This document shows positions 21,190-31,869 of a stretch of DNA of 64,000 nt, in pieces (position 1 is the stretch's first letter; the number at the start of each line of letters is the position of its first letter). The notes beneath the pieces were generated by a model that did not search any database, was not told the origin of the DNA, and worked only from the letters and a program-made list of their open reading frames with translations. The DNA is from Meghimatium bilineatum (taxonomy: Eukaryota; Mollusca; Gastropoda; Stylommatophora; Philomycidae). The stretch is from the NCBI GenBank assembly GCA_034231615.1, contig CM067317.1:48551376-48615375 (forward strand), written 5' to 3'. The position numbers and the translations under genes are program-made.

Positions 21190-22090
21190 TCAAGTGACAT
21201 TCTGTCCAGAACGTAGTCTTCGTCGTGGATACTCTGAACTCCTCTCTTTTCCGGGCAAGCAGGCCTGCAGTGGCCAAAGATATGTGTATACATATTCGAC
21301 GTCGCTGGTCCATCGTCTTTTTAGTCTTCCTCATCTTCTCTCTCCCGGCACTCTTCCCTCTAGAATCAGCCTTTCGATACCATCGTGTCGTTTTAAGTGT
21401 CAAAAATACTGTAGCTTCCTTCTTATGATAGTAATTAGAAGCCACCCTTCGTTTAGTTTTAGCAATTTCACAACATCGATGTTATTCTTTTTCTCCGTCC
21501 ATGATATTCGTAGGATATTTCTGTAGTACTTTATTTCAAATGAATTTATTATTTTGGATATTCTAATGTTTAAAGTCGAAGTCTCGTCTCTATATGTTGC
21601 CACTGGGAAAACACATGATTTTAAAAGGGTTAATTTAGTGTCATTATTACTATTGTGCCATAGCTTTCTCATTTGTGTTAATGTGAGTGTTGCAATTGCG
21701 AGTCTTCTTCTAATCTTGACTGAACAATCTCCAGAACTGTTTATATTTGCTCCCAGATATTTTGAATTTGCTTACACATTCTAGTTCTATATTGTCTATG
21801 TTGATTATTGGTTTGATCTTAGTTTTGTCTGTTACCATAATGTTTGTTTTCTGTGCGTTTAGATATAGATTTTGGATCTCGCTGTATTTCTTTGTTGTGA
21901 TTGTCTGTTTCAGTCCCTCAGGACTGTGTCGTCTTCATATCTTATTTCTGGAATCTTGTACCCACCAATATTTATTGGATGAAACTCATTTTCCTCTAGT
22001 TCTTCTCTTACATTTCGCATTATATTCTTTGCATAGATGTAAAAAAGATTAGGGGATAGAGTACACCACCATATCTCGCGCGCGATCGCA
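21190..22090 (-). pseudogene. RTE-like LINE RT-to-end fragment
   Basis: Longest RTE-like remnant on the minus strand. From 22090: LSPNLFYIYAKNIMRNVREE, then EIRYEDDTVLRD (motif C, with Glu for Ala). Then at 21672-21400: SCVFPVATYRDETSTLN, YYRNILRISWTEKKNNIDVV and LLITIIRRKLQYF. The terminus, frameshifted, is LATAGLLARKREEF plus the IHDEDYVLDRMSL block at about 21200. Several frameshifts separate the pieces. No endonuclease or 5' half is seen. Confidence 0.8.
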
Positions 22091-22156
22091 CGCACGCACG
22101 CACGCACACACAGACACAGACACACACACACACACACACATACACACAACACACAT

Positions 22157-22196
<40 letters not shown>
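22078..22196. repeat. (CGCA)n(CA)n(TA)n microsatellite
   Basis: CGCACGCACGCACGCACACA, then a long CA tract, then a pure TA tract to about 22196. The minus frames rich in Cys-Val here are spurious. Confidence 0.97.
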
Positions 22197-22200
<4 letters not shown>

Positions 22201-22244
22201 AAATATTTAAATACATTACATATTAGCAAACGGTACAGAGACAG

Positions 22245-22282
22245 ATGACGTTTAGACTAGAAAGTCTTCATCAGCACGAAAG
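22245..22282 (-). ncRNA. Hammerhead-ribozyme-like motif
   Basis: Minus strand reads CTGATGAAGACTTTCTAGTC then TAAACGTC. An exact CUGAUGA core is followed by a 5-bp stem (AGACT/AGTCT) with a TTCT loop, then AAAC where GAAAC is expected. The invariant G12 is missing, so cleavage is unlikely. Confidence 0.4.
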
Positions 22283-22522
22283 ACAACATCAATCAACAAA
22301 CTTTATATAAAAACTCATATATGAAATGACGATGATAAGAACGAGAGAAGCGGGTAGAGACAAGTACATTTCAACGCTTCTCCACTATTTTATTTTCTTA
22401 TCATGTCTTAATATCTACCTGTGCTCCTCTTGTCTCTTCCTCTCTTACCACCTGTGCTTCATATCTTTCTCATTCCATATGTCTGTTTCTATGTAAAATT
22501 TGTTACTTGTCTGATGCTCTTG

Positions 22523-22553
22523 TTTTGATGAAGACTTGATTGTCGAACCGACT
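22523..22553 (+). ncRNA. Hammerhead-ribozyme-like motif, opposite strand
   Basis: Reads TTGATGAAGACTTGATTGTC then GAACCGAC. The core is TTGATGA and the closing block GAAC. It lies about 270 bp from the minus-strand motif at 22245 and faces the other way. Inverted pseudo-terminal repeats of this sort are known for Penelope-like elements. Confidence 0.35.
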
Positions 22554-22559
22554 TTGTGT

Positions 22560-24005
22560 ATTGTTTCTATCATTTCTTGTTTATAAATATTGGAAATACT
22601 TATATGCATTCCCGCTTATCTCCATATCTGCCCTCTGTTACCCACGCCCTTTCATTTCTATCGCGTCGGGTTGTTTCCCAACACTGGAGGCTTACAAATT
22701 TATATGTTATTCGAACTACGTCGCCTAGAGATATCAAAGCCTATAAATTAAATGTGTTACAGAGTTACAATTCTACTAGTAGCTACCCGAGTAAATGGAA
22801 CCATAAATTTGAAATGAAGATAGCACAGATATGATTTACTGTTCTACAAGAGTCTAGACATGGCTCCCACATATGCTTCTTATAAAGTTGGATTGGTAGC
22901 TAATGTTCTAACTGGCAAGTCTGAAGGAATTACCGCTGTATCATAACAATAAATCATCGACCGGAAAAGACCGAGTATGGAATGAATCAGATAACAGACT
23001 GAAATGTTAACAACGCTTTTAAAACTCCAACGAGGAAGCTGCACTGTGAATAGCTTTGGTTTGACACCATCGCGGCATAGGACACGTGTGTTCTATCTCC
23101 TTGGCAATAACCCTGGTAATGTAACTGTAGATTTTTTATAAATTATATACAAAATATATTTCTATCACCGATTGTTATAATGGTAACATTTTTTATTCTT
23201 CTTTCTTTCCTAGTGTTTCTTTTCGTTTTAAATATATAACGAAATGCAGTGGAATATCTATATAGCGCATCCTTTTATAACATATTTCCGTATTTAACAA
23301 CATTTCAAATTTCCCGATTATATTTGTTCTTAATTTTTGTTTTCACTTGTACACGAGCTAAATTCTGTTATTACATACATATTTCGTTATTCTGAACCAA
23401 TATGTTATATTATAATTTTACTGTAGTTCCTATTTTAGAATATAATTGATACCGGTTGTATTGAAGCTGTGCGAGGCCACCTGAATACAGACTGTGTGGC
23501 CAAAAGTAGTCAATAAATCATCGAATGCTTGCAGGCTTCAAATAATCGACCAAATTATTGTTTGGTTTGAACATGTAACGGAAACGATTCACTATCTAAC
23601 AGTGTAGTAGGAAAAGAGGTGGCCATAGAACATCCTGAATTAATAACATCAAGAAATGGTCTGGACATGAATTTTATATAATTCCTCTGAATGGCTGAGG
23701 ATAGAGATTGTTGGAGGATTTTTGTGTGCTGATATTTCCAGTGTGGAAACCCTACGAACCTGTCGAGTTATGGGTCTTTGACATAACATTGGATTTTTTA
23801 TATGTAACCTAGCGGTCTTTGTTACCTTTAATATTTTATGGCAGTGTGTCCAGATATAACGTAATTGGACTGTGTTGTCTGCTGGTTGAAAGTGCCCCCG
23901 CCTCTGCACAAGAGAGGCACACTCATTAACTACATACCGACATTGGATTTATAGATACACAATGATAGAACATGGCGATATGTATCTGGATACACAATGA
24001 TATAA
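22560..24005. other. Unassigned AT-rich sequence
   Basis: No domain or array recognised. Open frames at 22556-22834 (+, 92 codons) and 23649-23909 (-, 86 codons) have no family I can name. Part may belong to the Penelope-like element suggested by the hammerhead-like motifs. Confidence 0.4.
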
Positions 24006-24009
24006 CATA

Positions 24010-24270
24010 CCTTCTATATACAAGAATAGACTTATCTGAGCAGAAGGTTTCTTCTCAAATCAACGCATATCATTACTGATCGTGAACAAACAGTCAGAAG
24101 GCAGAATTGATGCATTTGACATGTGGATATATAAACGAATAATGAGAACTTCATGGAAAGAGAAGAATTGAAAAGATGTTCTGATAACACGCGTAAGAAA
24201 ACAGAACTAAATAAATATTATACAAATAAAGTGTTTTGGATATATTATAAGATACGACAAATAGTTTAAT
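24010..24270 (+). pseudogene. RTE-like LINE fragment
   Basis: Reads GRIDAFDMWIYKRIMRTSWK with EK and a stop, then a CFGYIIRYDK-like block after a frameshift. This is the post-RT region seen also at 28098 (IDEFQMDVDMW). Short and dead. Confidence 0.6.
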
Positions 24271-24279
24271 ACCGCATCT

Positions 24280-25420
24280 GAGTGGAGTAGAATATCATGT
24301 AGACAGAGATACAAGTGGGAGGGGACACATAAAAAGAGCACTTTCCCCCTCTTGGCTGGATATATGTCCCTTCAGTTTTAAATTTACTCTCCGTAGTCTT
24401 CTTCAAGACTCCCTGGCCCCAAGGGAGAGGAAGAATATGACCCTGACTGAGAACCACTGTTGTATACTACAGGAGAATACGTGTTTCTCTTACAAACTAA
24501 CTGGATAAGTCTTTCTTTTATAAATTAACTAGAGACGTGTTTGGTAACTGCATGTCATTGAGACTCACAATCAATAATATGTTTTGATTATTCATTTTTG
24601 TTAATGTTGGTGTGGTCTTTGTTTTATTGCTGTTCATATTGTTTTCAGAAATAGTTTTGTTCATTCTGTTCTCATTTCCTATTCCCCCCTTATTTAAAAC
24701 AAAAAGACTCGCCTCCATGACAACGTGTGTACATGTCACATTGAACTTTGTGCTGTTCAATGTATACGTTCTAGTACCTCTGTGAACATACCATATTTAT
24801 TTTTTTACTGTTTTTATTCTTTGTTCAGTGTCTGTTTTCTATTTTCTGGAAAAAATACCTTAAGATTAAAACGTTGAAAATGTCTTGTATATTGTTATTT
24901 GTATGTTTTGGTACAAATACCACATTGTCCGTTGGTCACCGTAAAACTGCGACAAAGCTTGCGTTCGACGTAAATGCTACCATCTTTGATAGTTGCTATA
25001 CAAATAGTTTCTTGGACGTCCTACATTTTTTATATCTGATACCAATTTTAATACGTTTATTGATAATCTATTTTCATTAATTATAAGTACATGCCCAATA
25101 TAATCCAGTGTTTAGATATTTATTATTACAGAAAATTATAGCTGTTTGAATTTGGTGTCTTCTATTTTTGGTTTGTTTTACTTGAATTCCTCTCACAATT
25201 TTTTAACATTCACTTTCAAATCTATTTATTTTATTTTCTAATGCGTTTTAATTTGAATATCCCTATTGCTGTTGTTTGTTTGAGGACCCCATTAATTGTG
25301 AACGATTATATCTTACTTCCTATGTGCAGATTGGTGATTTTTCAGAGCTTTCTTCCATACACAGGAGACTTCAGCTTTCGGCTTTGTGTAATGCCTGTTG
25401 GAGGAGCCTTCTACTCAGGT
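24280..25420. other. Unassigned AT-rich sequence
   Basis: No recognised gene or array. Frames of 60-80 codons occur but carry no motif I can identify. Confidence 0.4.
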
Positions 25421-25424
25421 CTAT

Positions 25425-25568
25425 AATTATATAGATGACATGCTACAATGTCAAGAGAGCCTCAATATAACGGCATTCCATCTACTACGGTTTTCTGTTG
25501 CATGGGTGGATTGTCTAGTGGGCCATTGGTGGGACCCATAGACACAACCACATGCGTATCCCTATAGC
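25425..25568. repeat. Dispersed repeat C, copy 2
   Basis: Same orientation as the copy at 15580: CCTCAATATAACGGCATTCC, GGTTTTCTGTTGCATGG and GTCTAGTGGGCCATTGGTGG. It directly follows the ORF end of the RTE-like fragment at 25600-26120, on its 3' side. It could be a LINE 3' UTR or a separate insertion. Confidence 0.75.
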
Positions 25569-25599
25569 TAAATAATATAATCTATATAAGTATGTAACG

Positions 25600-26120
25600 T
25601 CTAATTTACAGAATATCGTCATCATTTCAATTCTGTAAGTATCTCGGTTATGTGTAAACTTCCCAGCCTCGACCAGTATCATGTTCAGTAAGTCTTCGAC
25701 TTTCTGTATCATGTTCAGTAGGTCTTCGACTTTCTGTATCATGTGCAGTAGGTCTTCGACTTTCTGTATCATGTTCAGTAGGTCTTCGACTTTCTGTATC
25801 ATGTGCAGTAGGTCTTCGACTTTCTGTATCATGTTCAGTAGGTTTTCGACTTTCTGTATCATGTTCAGTAGGTCTTCGACTTTCTGTGTTAATCGCACTC
25901 TTAGTCTACCTCTTGTTCTCTTCCCTGGAGATTTTCCTTCCATGAGTCATTTTTCTAAACAACTGTGTCTATTTATAAGTCCGAAATATGTTACCTTGCG
26001 CGTTTTGATAATATTGAGGAGGAGGTCTTCTATTTTCAGGTGGAGGCTGGATCGTCCTTCTGTCCATGATATTTCTGTTCATGATATTTATGTCCATGAT
26101 GTTTTTAGGACCTGTCGTAT
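25600..26120 (-). pseudogene. RTE-like LINE C-terminus interrupted by an in-frame minisatellite
   Basis: From 26120 downward on the minus strand: IMDRRTIQPPPENRRPPPQY (a frameshifted form of the WTDRRTI-type region), then EKWLMEGKSPGKRTRGRLRV. The next ten residues QKVEDLLNMI are expanded seven times. The ORF then resumes with VEAGKFTHNRDTYRIEMMTI. The copy at 61682-62160 keeps a single DIEQLLNMT there, so the unexpanded state is known. Confidence 0.85.
25679..25890. repeat. 30-bp minisatellite (7 copies) inside LINE coding sequence
   Basis: Units around ATGTTCAGTAGGTCTTCGAC and TTTCTGTATC. Units differ at one or two bases (TTCAG/TGCAG). The frame is preserved throughout, giving a 142-codon minus frame. 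Confidence 0.97.
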
Positions 26121-26129
26121 CATTATTTT

Positions 26130-26300
26130 TTATGAATCTGGTACAGAGCGCGTCTGTGACGGTCAAGGTACCGAGTTCGATCCCCGCCACAAGCAATTGT
26201 GCATCCGTACCGTTCAAAAAGAAATGGCAAACTACTGGACGTATTTATATTTTGCTTAGAAAATCACCACAGTCAACAAATGCTGGGTTGATAGCTAAGT
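26130..26300 (+). mobile_element. Possible tRNA-headed SINE fragment
   Basis: A-box-like CTGGTACAGAGCGCG at 26138-26151 and a strong B box GAGTTCGATCC at 26173-26183, spaced as in tRNA-derived SINEs. No second copy is visible in the window, and it cannot fold as a complete tRNA. Confidence 0.45.
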
Positions 26301-26357
26301 CCTGTAATGGCTATGCTAACATTTTTTTTTCTTATCATCATACTTCTTAATAGTTGC

Positions 26358-26810
26358 AATTTTATTTTTCTATTTACCCGTTGCCATTCTATCATATGGA
26401 TGCAAAAGTTGGAAAGCCACAGATAAGAGACTAGACTCCTTTAAAAAACAAATGCCTACATACCATTCTGAATGTTATGTGGAGTGACTTTAAATCTAAC
26501 AATACTATAAGAGAGGAAAGCAAACAAACCTATATATCTTCCTTCATTAGACAAAAGCGTTGGACTTACATCGGCCATGTTCTCAGAATGAACAGCCTAA
26601 GAATTCCCCATCAGTAACTAAATTGGGTGCCACCCGGAATAAGAGGGAGACCTAGAGAAACTCTACGAAAAACCATTAATAGAGAAGGCATGTCAATGAA
26701 CCTAATCAACACGCAACAATTGAAAGATCTGGCAACACAAAGACAGAAATAGAAAGCTATGGTTTCTGCCCTATGCGCCGCCTACCGCTCTGGAGGAACA
26801 TAACATAACA
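26358..26810 (+). pseudogene. LINE tail, LCTLFGAEGT family
   Basis: Reads WSDFKSNNTIREESKQTYIS, RQKRWTYIGHVLRMNSLRIP, then GIRGRPRETLRKTINREGMS and a terminal SALCAAYRSGGT. Closest relative is 41405-41895. An internal stop after PHQ and another near the end make it inactive. The AACATAACATAACA tail suggests a tandem 3' end. Confidence 0.8.
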
Positions 26811-26811
26811 T

Positions 26812-26962
26812 AGATTTGTCATGTGTGATGCTTTTTTGTTGGTCCATTGCTAATCTCTTTCTGATCTCTGGTGAGCAATAGCCTGTGGTGTTGATGGTTT
26901 ACTCGAAATATTCAAAGTTGCTTACATTTTCTGTTCTCTGTCAATGTCTATTGTAGGTGTGA
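26812..26962 (-). pseudogene. RTE-like LINE fragment
   Basis: Minus reading TINTTGYCSPEIRKRLAMDQ, the conserved block between the RT and the C-terminal region of RTE-like ORFs (usual form T-x-x-G-x-x-x-x-E-I-x-x-R-x-A). An upstream stop and short length. Confidence 0.65.
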
Positions 26963-27174
26963 GTTCATTTCTAACATAATGTAGCTGGGTAATCGCCAGA
27001 GTTACTTATCTAGAATCTAGAAAGCACTAGTTAAGTCAGTGTCTGGTTCCGCTCTCGACCTGTCTGCCTAATTAACCGTGACACTGATTTACTATTCAGA
27101 GAAGAACAGTTCTCTTTTCCATGACTTTTGTGACGTAGGCGTATTAGAAAATACAGTTGTCTGAGTGTTTCTGG

Positions 27175-27428
27175 TGCTCGAAAATGGAGCAAAGAATTGT
27201 GACAATGTTACCTGCCAAGCATGTTGTAATAGGCGACTGAGAAAGTTGTGAGGTGGACCTGGATACCTTGTGTGATAAAGCGTTAAAGTGACCCATAAGC
27301 CGAATGTATCAGACCGAAATGTGCATATATCGCAGCTAAGATATAAGCAGGCAACAAGCATTCCACTCTCTGAACTATATAATATTAATATACAGTAGTA
27401 GAACAATTCACGCAGAAGAAGAGGATAC
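27175..27428 (+). mobile_element. SINE A, diverged copy
   Basis: Landmarks in degraded form: GGAGCAAAGAATTGTGACAA, GGCGACTGAGAAAGTTGTGA, CCGAATGTATCAGACCGAAA and CACGCAGAAGAAGAGG at the tail. Oldest-looking copy of the set. Confidence 0.65.
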
Positions 27429-27603
27429 GGGGGACGTACATAATTGTTCATTGAGCAACTAGGAATGATGTGGTCAGCATCATATCACCATCTTTACTTC
27501 CTGCTACTTTACAGTAGACACTGTACCCATTCCCTTAGGCTCGGTACCTATAAGCCGTTAATAACAGTGAATAGTGTTAGTAAAGCTTTATGAATATAGT
27601 ACT

Positions 27604-27901
27604 TGCGTAGGAAACAGGTAATGAAGTGTTACTGAACGACAACTAACACACTATCACTGTCGGACGCGCACATGAAATAATACATACAACAAAACACAGG
27701 ATATTATAGACGTTTCGACCAAAATACCTTTATAAAGACAAGCACATATCATCAAAAGACGACGAGTATAAATGACCACATCACATAAAGATGTCCGAGC
27801 GAAATGTGGAGCATATTTCATATCCGAGCATACGTGACCATCCGACAGTGATAGTGTGTTTGTTGTCGTTGAGTAAGACTTCATTACCTGTTTCCTACGT
27901 A
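27604..27901. mobile_element. Inverted-repeat element with 60-bp arms
   Basis: Left arm GTAGGAAACAGGTAATGAAG to CACTATCACTGTCGGA; right arm is its reverse complement (TCCGACAGTGATAGTGTG to TTCATTACCTGTTTCCTAC) with few mismatches. The interior holds a hammerhead-like motif at 27706-27742. The arms are related to the palindrome at 38033. Confidence 0.8.
27706..27742 (-). ncRNA. Degenerate hammerhead-like motif
   Basis: Minus strand: TTTATAAAGGTATTTTGGTC then GAAACGTC. The 3' half GGTCGAAACGTC matches the hammerhead end; the 5' core is mutated. It matches 12310-12346 over about 30 bp. Confidence 0.35.
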
Positions 27902-28097
27902 AATATTATAAATTGTTAACGATTTTAAGAATTGAACTTCGGATAATCGAACTGGGGGATCAGTATTCTTGCTAGTGAACTACCCCAGCATATGTGTACA
28001 TTGCTTTTTTACAATCCAGAACCCGTAGTCTTCTCTTTCCTAACCTATTCATGAAATTAATTTTGACACCCAGGCGCTTCTAAAAGTACTTTTACTA

Positions 28098-28590
28098 ACA
28101 TGAGGAAAATATTAACACCTAAACAAATTATAAACAAGCTAAAAATTAGAATTATAAAATGCTCCATCAATTCTATATTAATGTATGGCTCAGAAACATG
28201 GACATTGAGCAAACCAATAGAAGACATAATTGATGAATTTCAGATGGATGTGGATATGTGGAAGAATAGGGACAACTTCATGTAAAAAGAACAAACCGAC
28301 CAAAGAGGCTGTAACAACATATGAAAACAGAATTATTAAAGGAAATGAAGATCAGGCAAATGAATTATTTTGAACATATTAAAAGATATGACACCTCATT
28401 GAAGACCTTACTTGAGGGTAGAGTCGATGGTAGGGGAACAAGAGATAGACATAGATATAAATGGGAGAGATACCCAGAGATGGGCAGGATACAGTCTAGC
28501 AGAGTACACCATCAAGGAAAGAGACAGGGAGTTTTGGAGGTCCGTTGCAATCAACCTTCGTTGCGGAGACGGCATGTAATAATGATGAGC
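28098..28590 (+). pseudogene. RTE-like LINE C-terminal fragment
   Basis: Reads MRKILTPKQIINKLKIRIIK with CSINSILMYGSETWTLSKPI, then a frameshifted MW-K region, then RHRYKWERYPEM and a final block. Matches the SILMYGSETWTL hallmark downstream of the RT. Stops at 28282 and beyond; ends in ATAATGATGA. Confidence 0.8.
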
Positions 28591-28659
28591 TAGTTAGTTA
28601 AAAGATCACCCTTAGAGAAAATCCAACTATCGATCCATAAGTGCACAGATCTCCTAAAC

Positions 28660-29122
28660 ACTCGTATACATATGTTAGATACGGTGTTATGTAGATCTAT
28701 ATGTTAGATACGGTGTTATGTAGATCTATATGTTAGATACGGTGTTATGTAGATCTATATGTTAGATACGGTGTTATGTAGATCTATATGTTAGATACAG
28801 TGTTATGTAGATCTATATGTTAGATACAGTGTTATGTAGATCTATATGTTAGATACAGTGTTATGTAGATCTATATGTTAGATACAGTGTTATGTAGATC
28901 TATATGTTAGATACGGTGTTATGTAGATCTATATGTTAGATACGGTGTTATGTAGATCTATATGTTAGATACGGTGTTATGTAGATCTATATGTTAGATA
29001 CAGTGTTATGTAGATCTATATGTTAGATACAGTGTTATGTAGATCTATATGTTAGATACAGTGTTATGTAGATCTATATGTTAGATACGGTGTTATGTAG
29101 CTCTATATGTTAGATTCAGTGT
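28660..29122. repeat. 29-bp minisatellite (about 15 copies)
   Basis: Units around AGATCTATATGTTAGATAC plus GGTGTTATGT or AGTGTTATGT. The G and A variants come in blocks (4 G, 4 A, 3 G, 3 A, then G), so copies were amplified several units at a time. Confidence 0.96.
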
Positions 29123-29204
29123 TCCACATATTCCTCCCACACATTCCCTGAGTTTGGTAGACAATTCCAAGCACACATAGGACTGATTAGTCACAGGCGG
29201 GCTT

Positions 29205-29430
29205 GCCGCAGACATCATCATCTTCATCATCATCATCCCAGTTGAACTGAATGGTCATCGTCGATTTCGAAGGACGAACAATTGAAGGGCAGAGGGTTAC
29301 CATAAATGAAAAGACACCCATCTTGTGTAACTCCCTATTTTTTAATGAGAAACTTATAATTAAGGAAAAATAAATGGGGGTGTAGGGTATTGAAGTGTTA
29401 CACAACTTTTTTTTTAGCGAATACAAAAAG
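29205..29430. other. LINE 3'-UTR-like scrap and unassigned sequence
   Basis: ATGGTCATCGTCGATTTCGA with AGGACGAACA at 29251-29280 recurs at 41907 (TGGTCATCGTCGATTACGAC) and in reverse near 16405. It probably comes from the 3' end of the C2H2-tailed LINE. The (CAT)n run beside it is typical. Confidence 0.45.
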
Positions 29431-29498
29431 CTCTGATGTAGTAGGGGGGGGGGGCTTGAAATGCTAGTGTGTCTTATCGCCTATTACCTTCAACAACT

Positions 29499-29845
29499 CT
29501 TTAGACTAACGGGAATTGAACCAGTCCGTTCAACGGCACCAAATCGCCTAGCAACTATTGAACACGCGTTCTTCCGTAGTTGACTAACCGCATCTCCAAA
29601 AAAGATGCGATTTCATCAAGCCTTTCAAACCGTGCACTCAAAGTCACCAGAACGGACCGATCGAGACAAGGACTATTACAACAACAACAAACATCCCGTA
29701 CAGGTATTGGAATATCGTCAGTAACAACAAACACATAACGTAAGTTATATGAAGTTAGTCAAATACCAAAGAACGCGTGTTCAATAGTTGCTAGGCGATT
29801 TGGTGCCGTTGAACGGACTTGTTCAATTCCCGTTAGTCTCAAGAA
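29499..29845. mobile_element. Foldback/MITE-like element with about 70-bp terminal arms
   Basis: Left terminus AGACTAACGGGAATTGAAC continues through CGCCTAGCAACTATTGAACA to CGCGTTCTT. The right terminus is its reverse complement (AACGCGTGTTCAATAGTTGC to CCCGTTAGTCT) with only about two visible mismatches. The interior shares CTTGACTAACCGCATCTCC-type sequence with the elements at 13267 and 61166. Non-autonomous. Confidence 0.88.
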
Positions 29846-29983
29846 TTTAAAAAAAATTGTCCTCTGGCTTCCTACGTATATTTACATTAACACCCGCTTG
29901 TCTTTTTACCGAATACACAGATAATCTTTGATTGATTGCATCCCTCTATCGTCTTCTTCAGTTTTCGTCTCTTGATTCTGCCT

Positions 29984-31285
29984 ACAAGTTATAACTTTCA
30001 TTCTACCCACAGCCGTACATATAACTTTCATTCTACCCACAATCGTACATATAACTTTCATTCTACCCATAACCGTACATATAACTTTCATTCTACCCAC
30101 AGCCGTACATATAACTTTCATTCTACCCACAGCCGTCCATATAACTTTCATTCTACCCACAGCCGTACATATAACTTTCATTCTACCCACAGCCGTACAT
30201 ATAACTTTCATTCTACACACAGCCGTACATATAACTTTCATTCTACCCACAGCCGTTCATATAACTTTCATTCTACCCACAGCCGTTCATATAACTTTCA
30301 TTCTACCCACAACCGTACATATAACTTTCATTCTACACACAGCCGTACATATAACTTTCATTCTACCCACTACCGTACATATAACTTTCATTCTACCCAA
30401 AATCGTACGAATAAAACCTTCATTCTACCCACAAACGTACATATAAATTTCATTCTACCCACAGCCGTACATATAACTTTCATTCTACCCACAGCCGTAC
30501 ATATAACTTTCATTCTTCCCACAGCCGTACGTATAACTTTCATTCTACCCACATCCGTACGTATAGCTTTCATTCTACCCACATCCGTACGTATAGCTTT
30601 CATTCTACCCACAGCCGTACATATAACTTTCATTCTTCCCACAGCCGTACGTATAACTTTCATTCTACCCACATCCGTACGTATAGCTTTCATTCTACCC
30701 ACATCCGTACGTATAGCTTTCATTCTACCCACAGCCGTACATATAACTTTCATTCTTCCCACAGCCGTACGTATAACTTTCATTCTACCCACATCCGTAC
30801 GTATAGCTTTCATTCTACCCCCAGCCGTACATATAACTTTCATTATACCCACAATCGTACATGCAACTTTCATTCTACCTACAACCATACAATTTATTTT
30901 ATATGTACCCACAGCTGTTCATATTATAATGATTCATTTCACAGCTGTACACATGACTTTGATTCTACCCACAAGCGTAAATATGACTTTAATTCTACCC
31001 ACAAGCGTAAATATGACTTTGATTCTACCCACAAGCGTAAATATGACTTTGATTCTACCCACAAGCGTAAATATGACTTTGATTCTACCCACAAGCGTAA
31101 ATATGACTTTGATTCTACCCACAAGCGTAAATATGACTTAGATTCTACCCACAAGCGTAAATATGACTTAGATTCTACCCACAAGCGTAAATATGACTTA
31201 GATTCTACCCACAAGCGTAAATATGACTTAGATTCTACTCACTGCAGTACCATATGACTATTTCTACCCACATGCATTTAATAAG
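29984..31285. repeat. 30-bp minisatellite, about 43 copies, two zones
   Basis: The first zone has units around TTTCATTCTACCCACAGCCG plus TACATATAAC. The second (from about 30950) has ATTCTACCCACAAGCGTAAA with TATGACTTTG. Between about 30480 and 30840 a four-unit 120-bp block repeats three times almost unchanged. The frames of 401 (+), 174, 114, 91 and 62 codons are translations of the array. Confidence 0.97.
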
Positions 31286-31383
31286 TGGTGGGGGTTGAGC
31301 ACACAAACCCTCCCCCTTATCTACGGGCGTATCAAATATATTCAGTACTGTCATCTATTTCTAATCAGGCTCTCTCCTACACA

Positions 31384-31862
31384 AACAGTTGCCACATACA
31401 TTCCTACATATAGTTGCCACATACATTCCTACATATAGTTGCCACATACATTCCTACATATAGTTGCCACATACATTCCTACATATAGTTGCCACACACA
31501 TTCCTACATATAGTTGCCACATACATTCCTACATATAGTTGCCACATACATTCCTACACATAGTTTTCACATTCGTTCCTACATATAGTTGCCACATACA
31601 TTCCTACACATAGTTTTCACATACGTTCCCACACATACATTTGCCACATAATTACTATACATAGTTTTCACATACATTCCTACACATAGTTTTCACATAC
31701 GTTCCTACACATACAATTGCCACATACGTTTCTACACATGCAATTGCCGTAGACGTTCCTACGCATACATTTACCACAGTTCTTACATAGACATTTACCA
31801 CAGAGGTTCCTACACATACAGTTGCCACAGACGTTCCTACACAAACAGTTGCCGCAGACGTT
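31384..31862. repeat. 25-bp minisatellite (about 19 copies)
   Basis: Units around GTTGCCACATACATTCCTAC plus ATATA. The left half is nearly perfect and the right half increasingly diverged. Confidence 0.95.
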
Positions 31863-31869
31863 TACTCCT

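Noticed and set aside
22078-22196. Cys/Val-rich minus frames near the CA repeat
   Set aside because: Pure dinucleotide translation; only the portion before the repeat (EIRYEDDTVL) is LINE sequence.
26130-26300. Functional tRNA gene at the strong B box GAGTTCGATCC
   Set aside because: No complete cloverleaf: acceptor and anticodon arms do not pair. Treated as a SINE head.
28660-29122. Possible CRISPR array (29-bp regular units)
   Set aside because: Units are directly tandem with no variable spacers and the context is eukaryotic. The same applies to the 23-36-bp arrays elsewhere.
29936-31141. 401-codon open frame on the + strand, and similar long frames over arrays at 1, 636, 4033, 25515, 38854, 43190, 44662, 56913
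   Set aside because: Each coincides with a minisatellite and repeats with its period; frames on both strands or in all phases are open. No start context or domain outside the array supports a protein.
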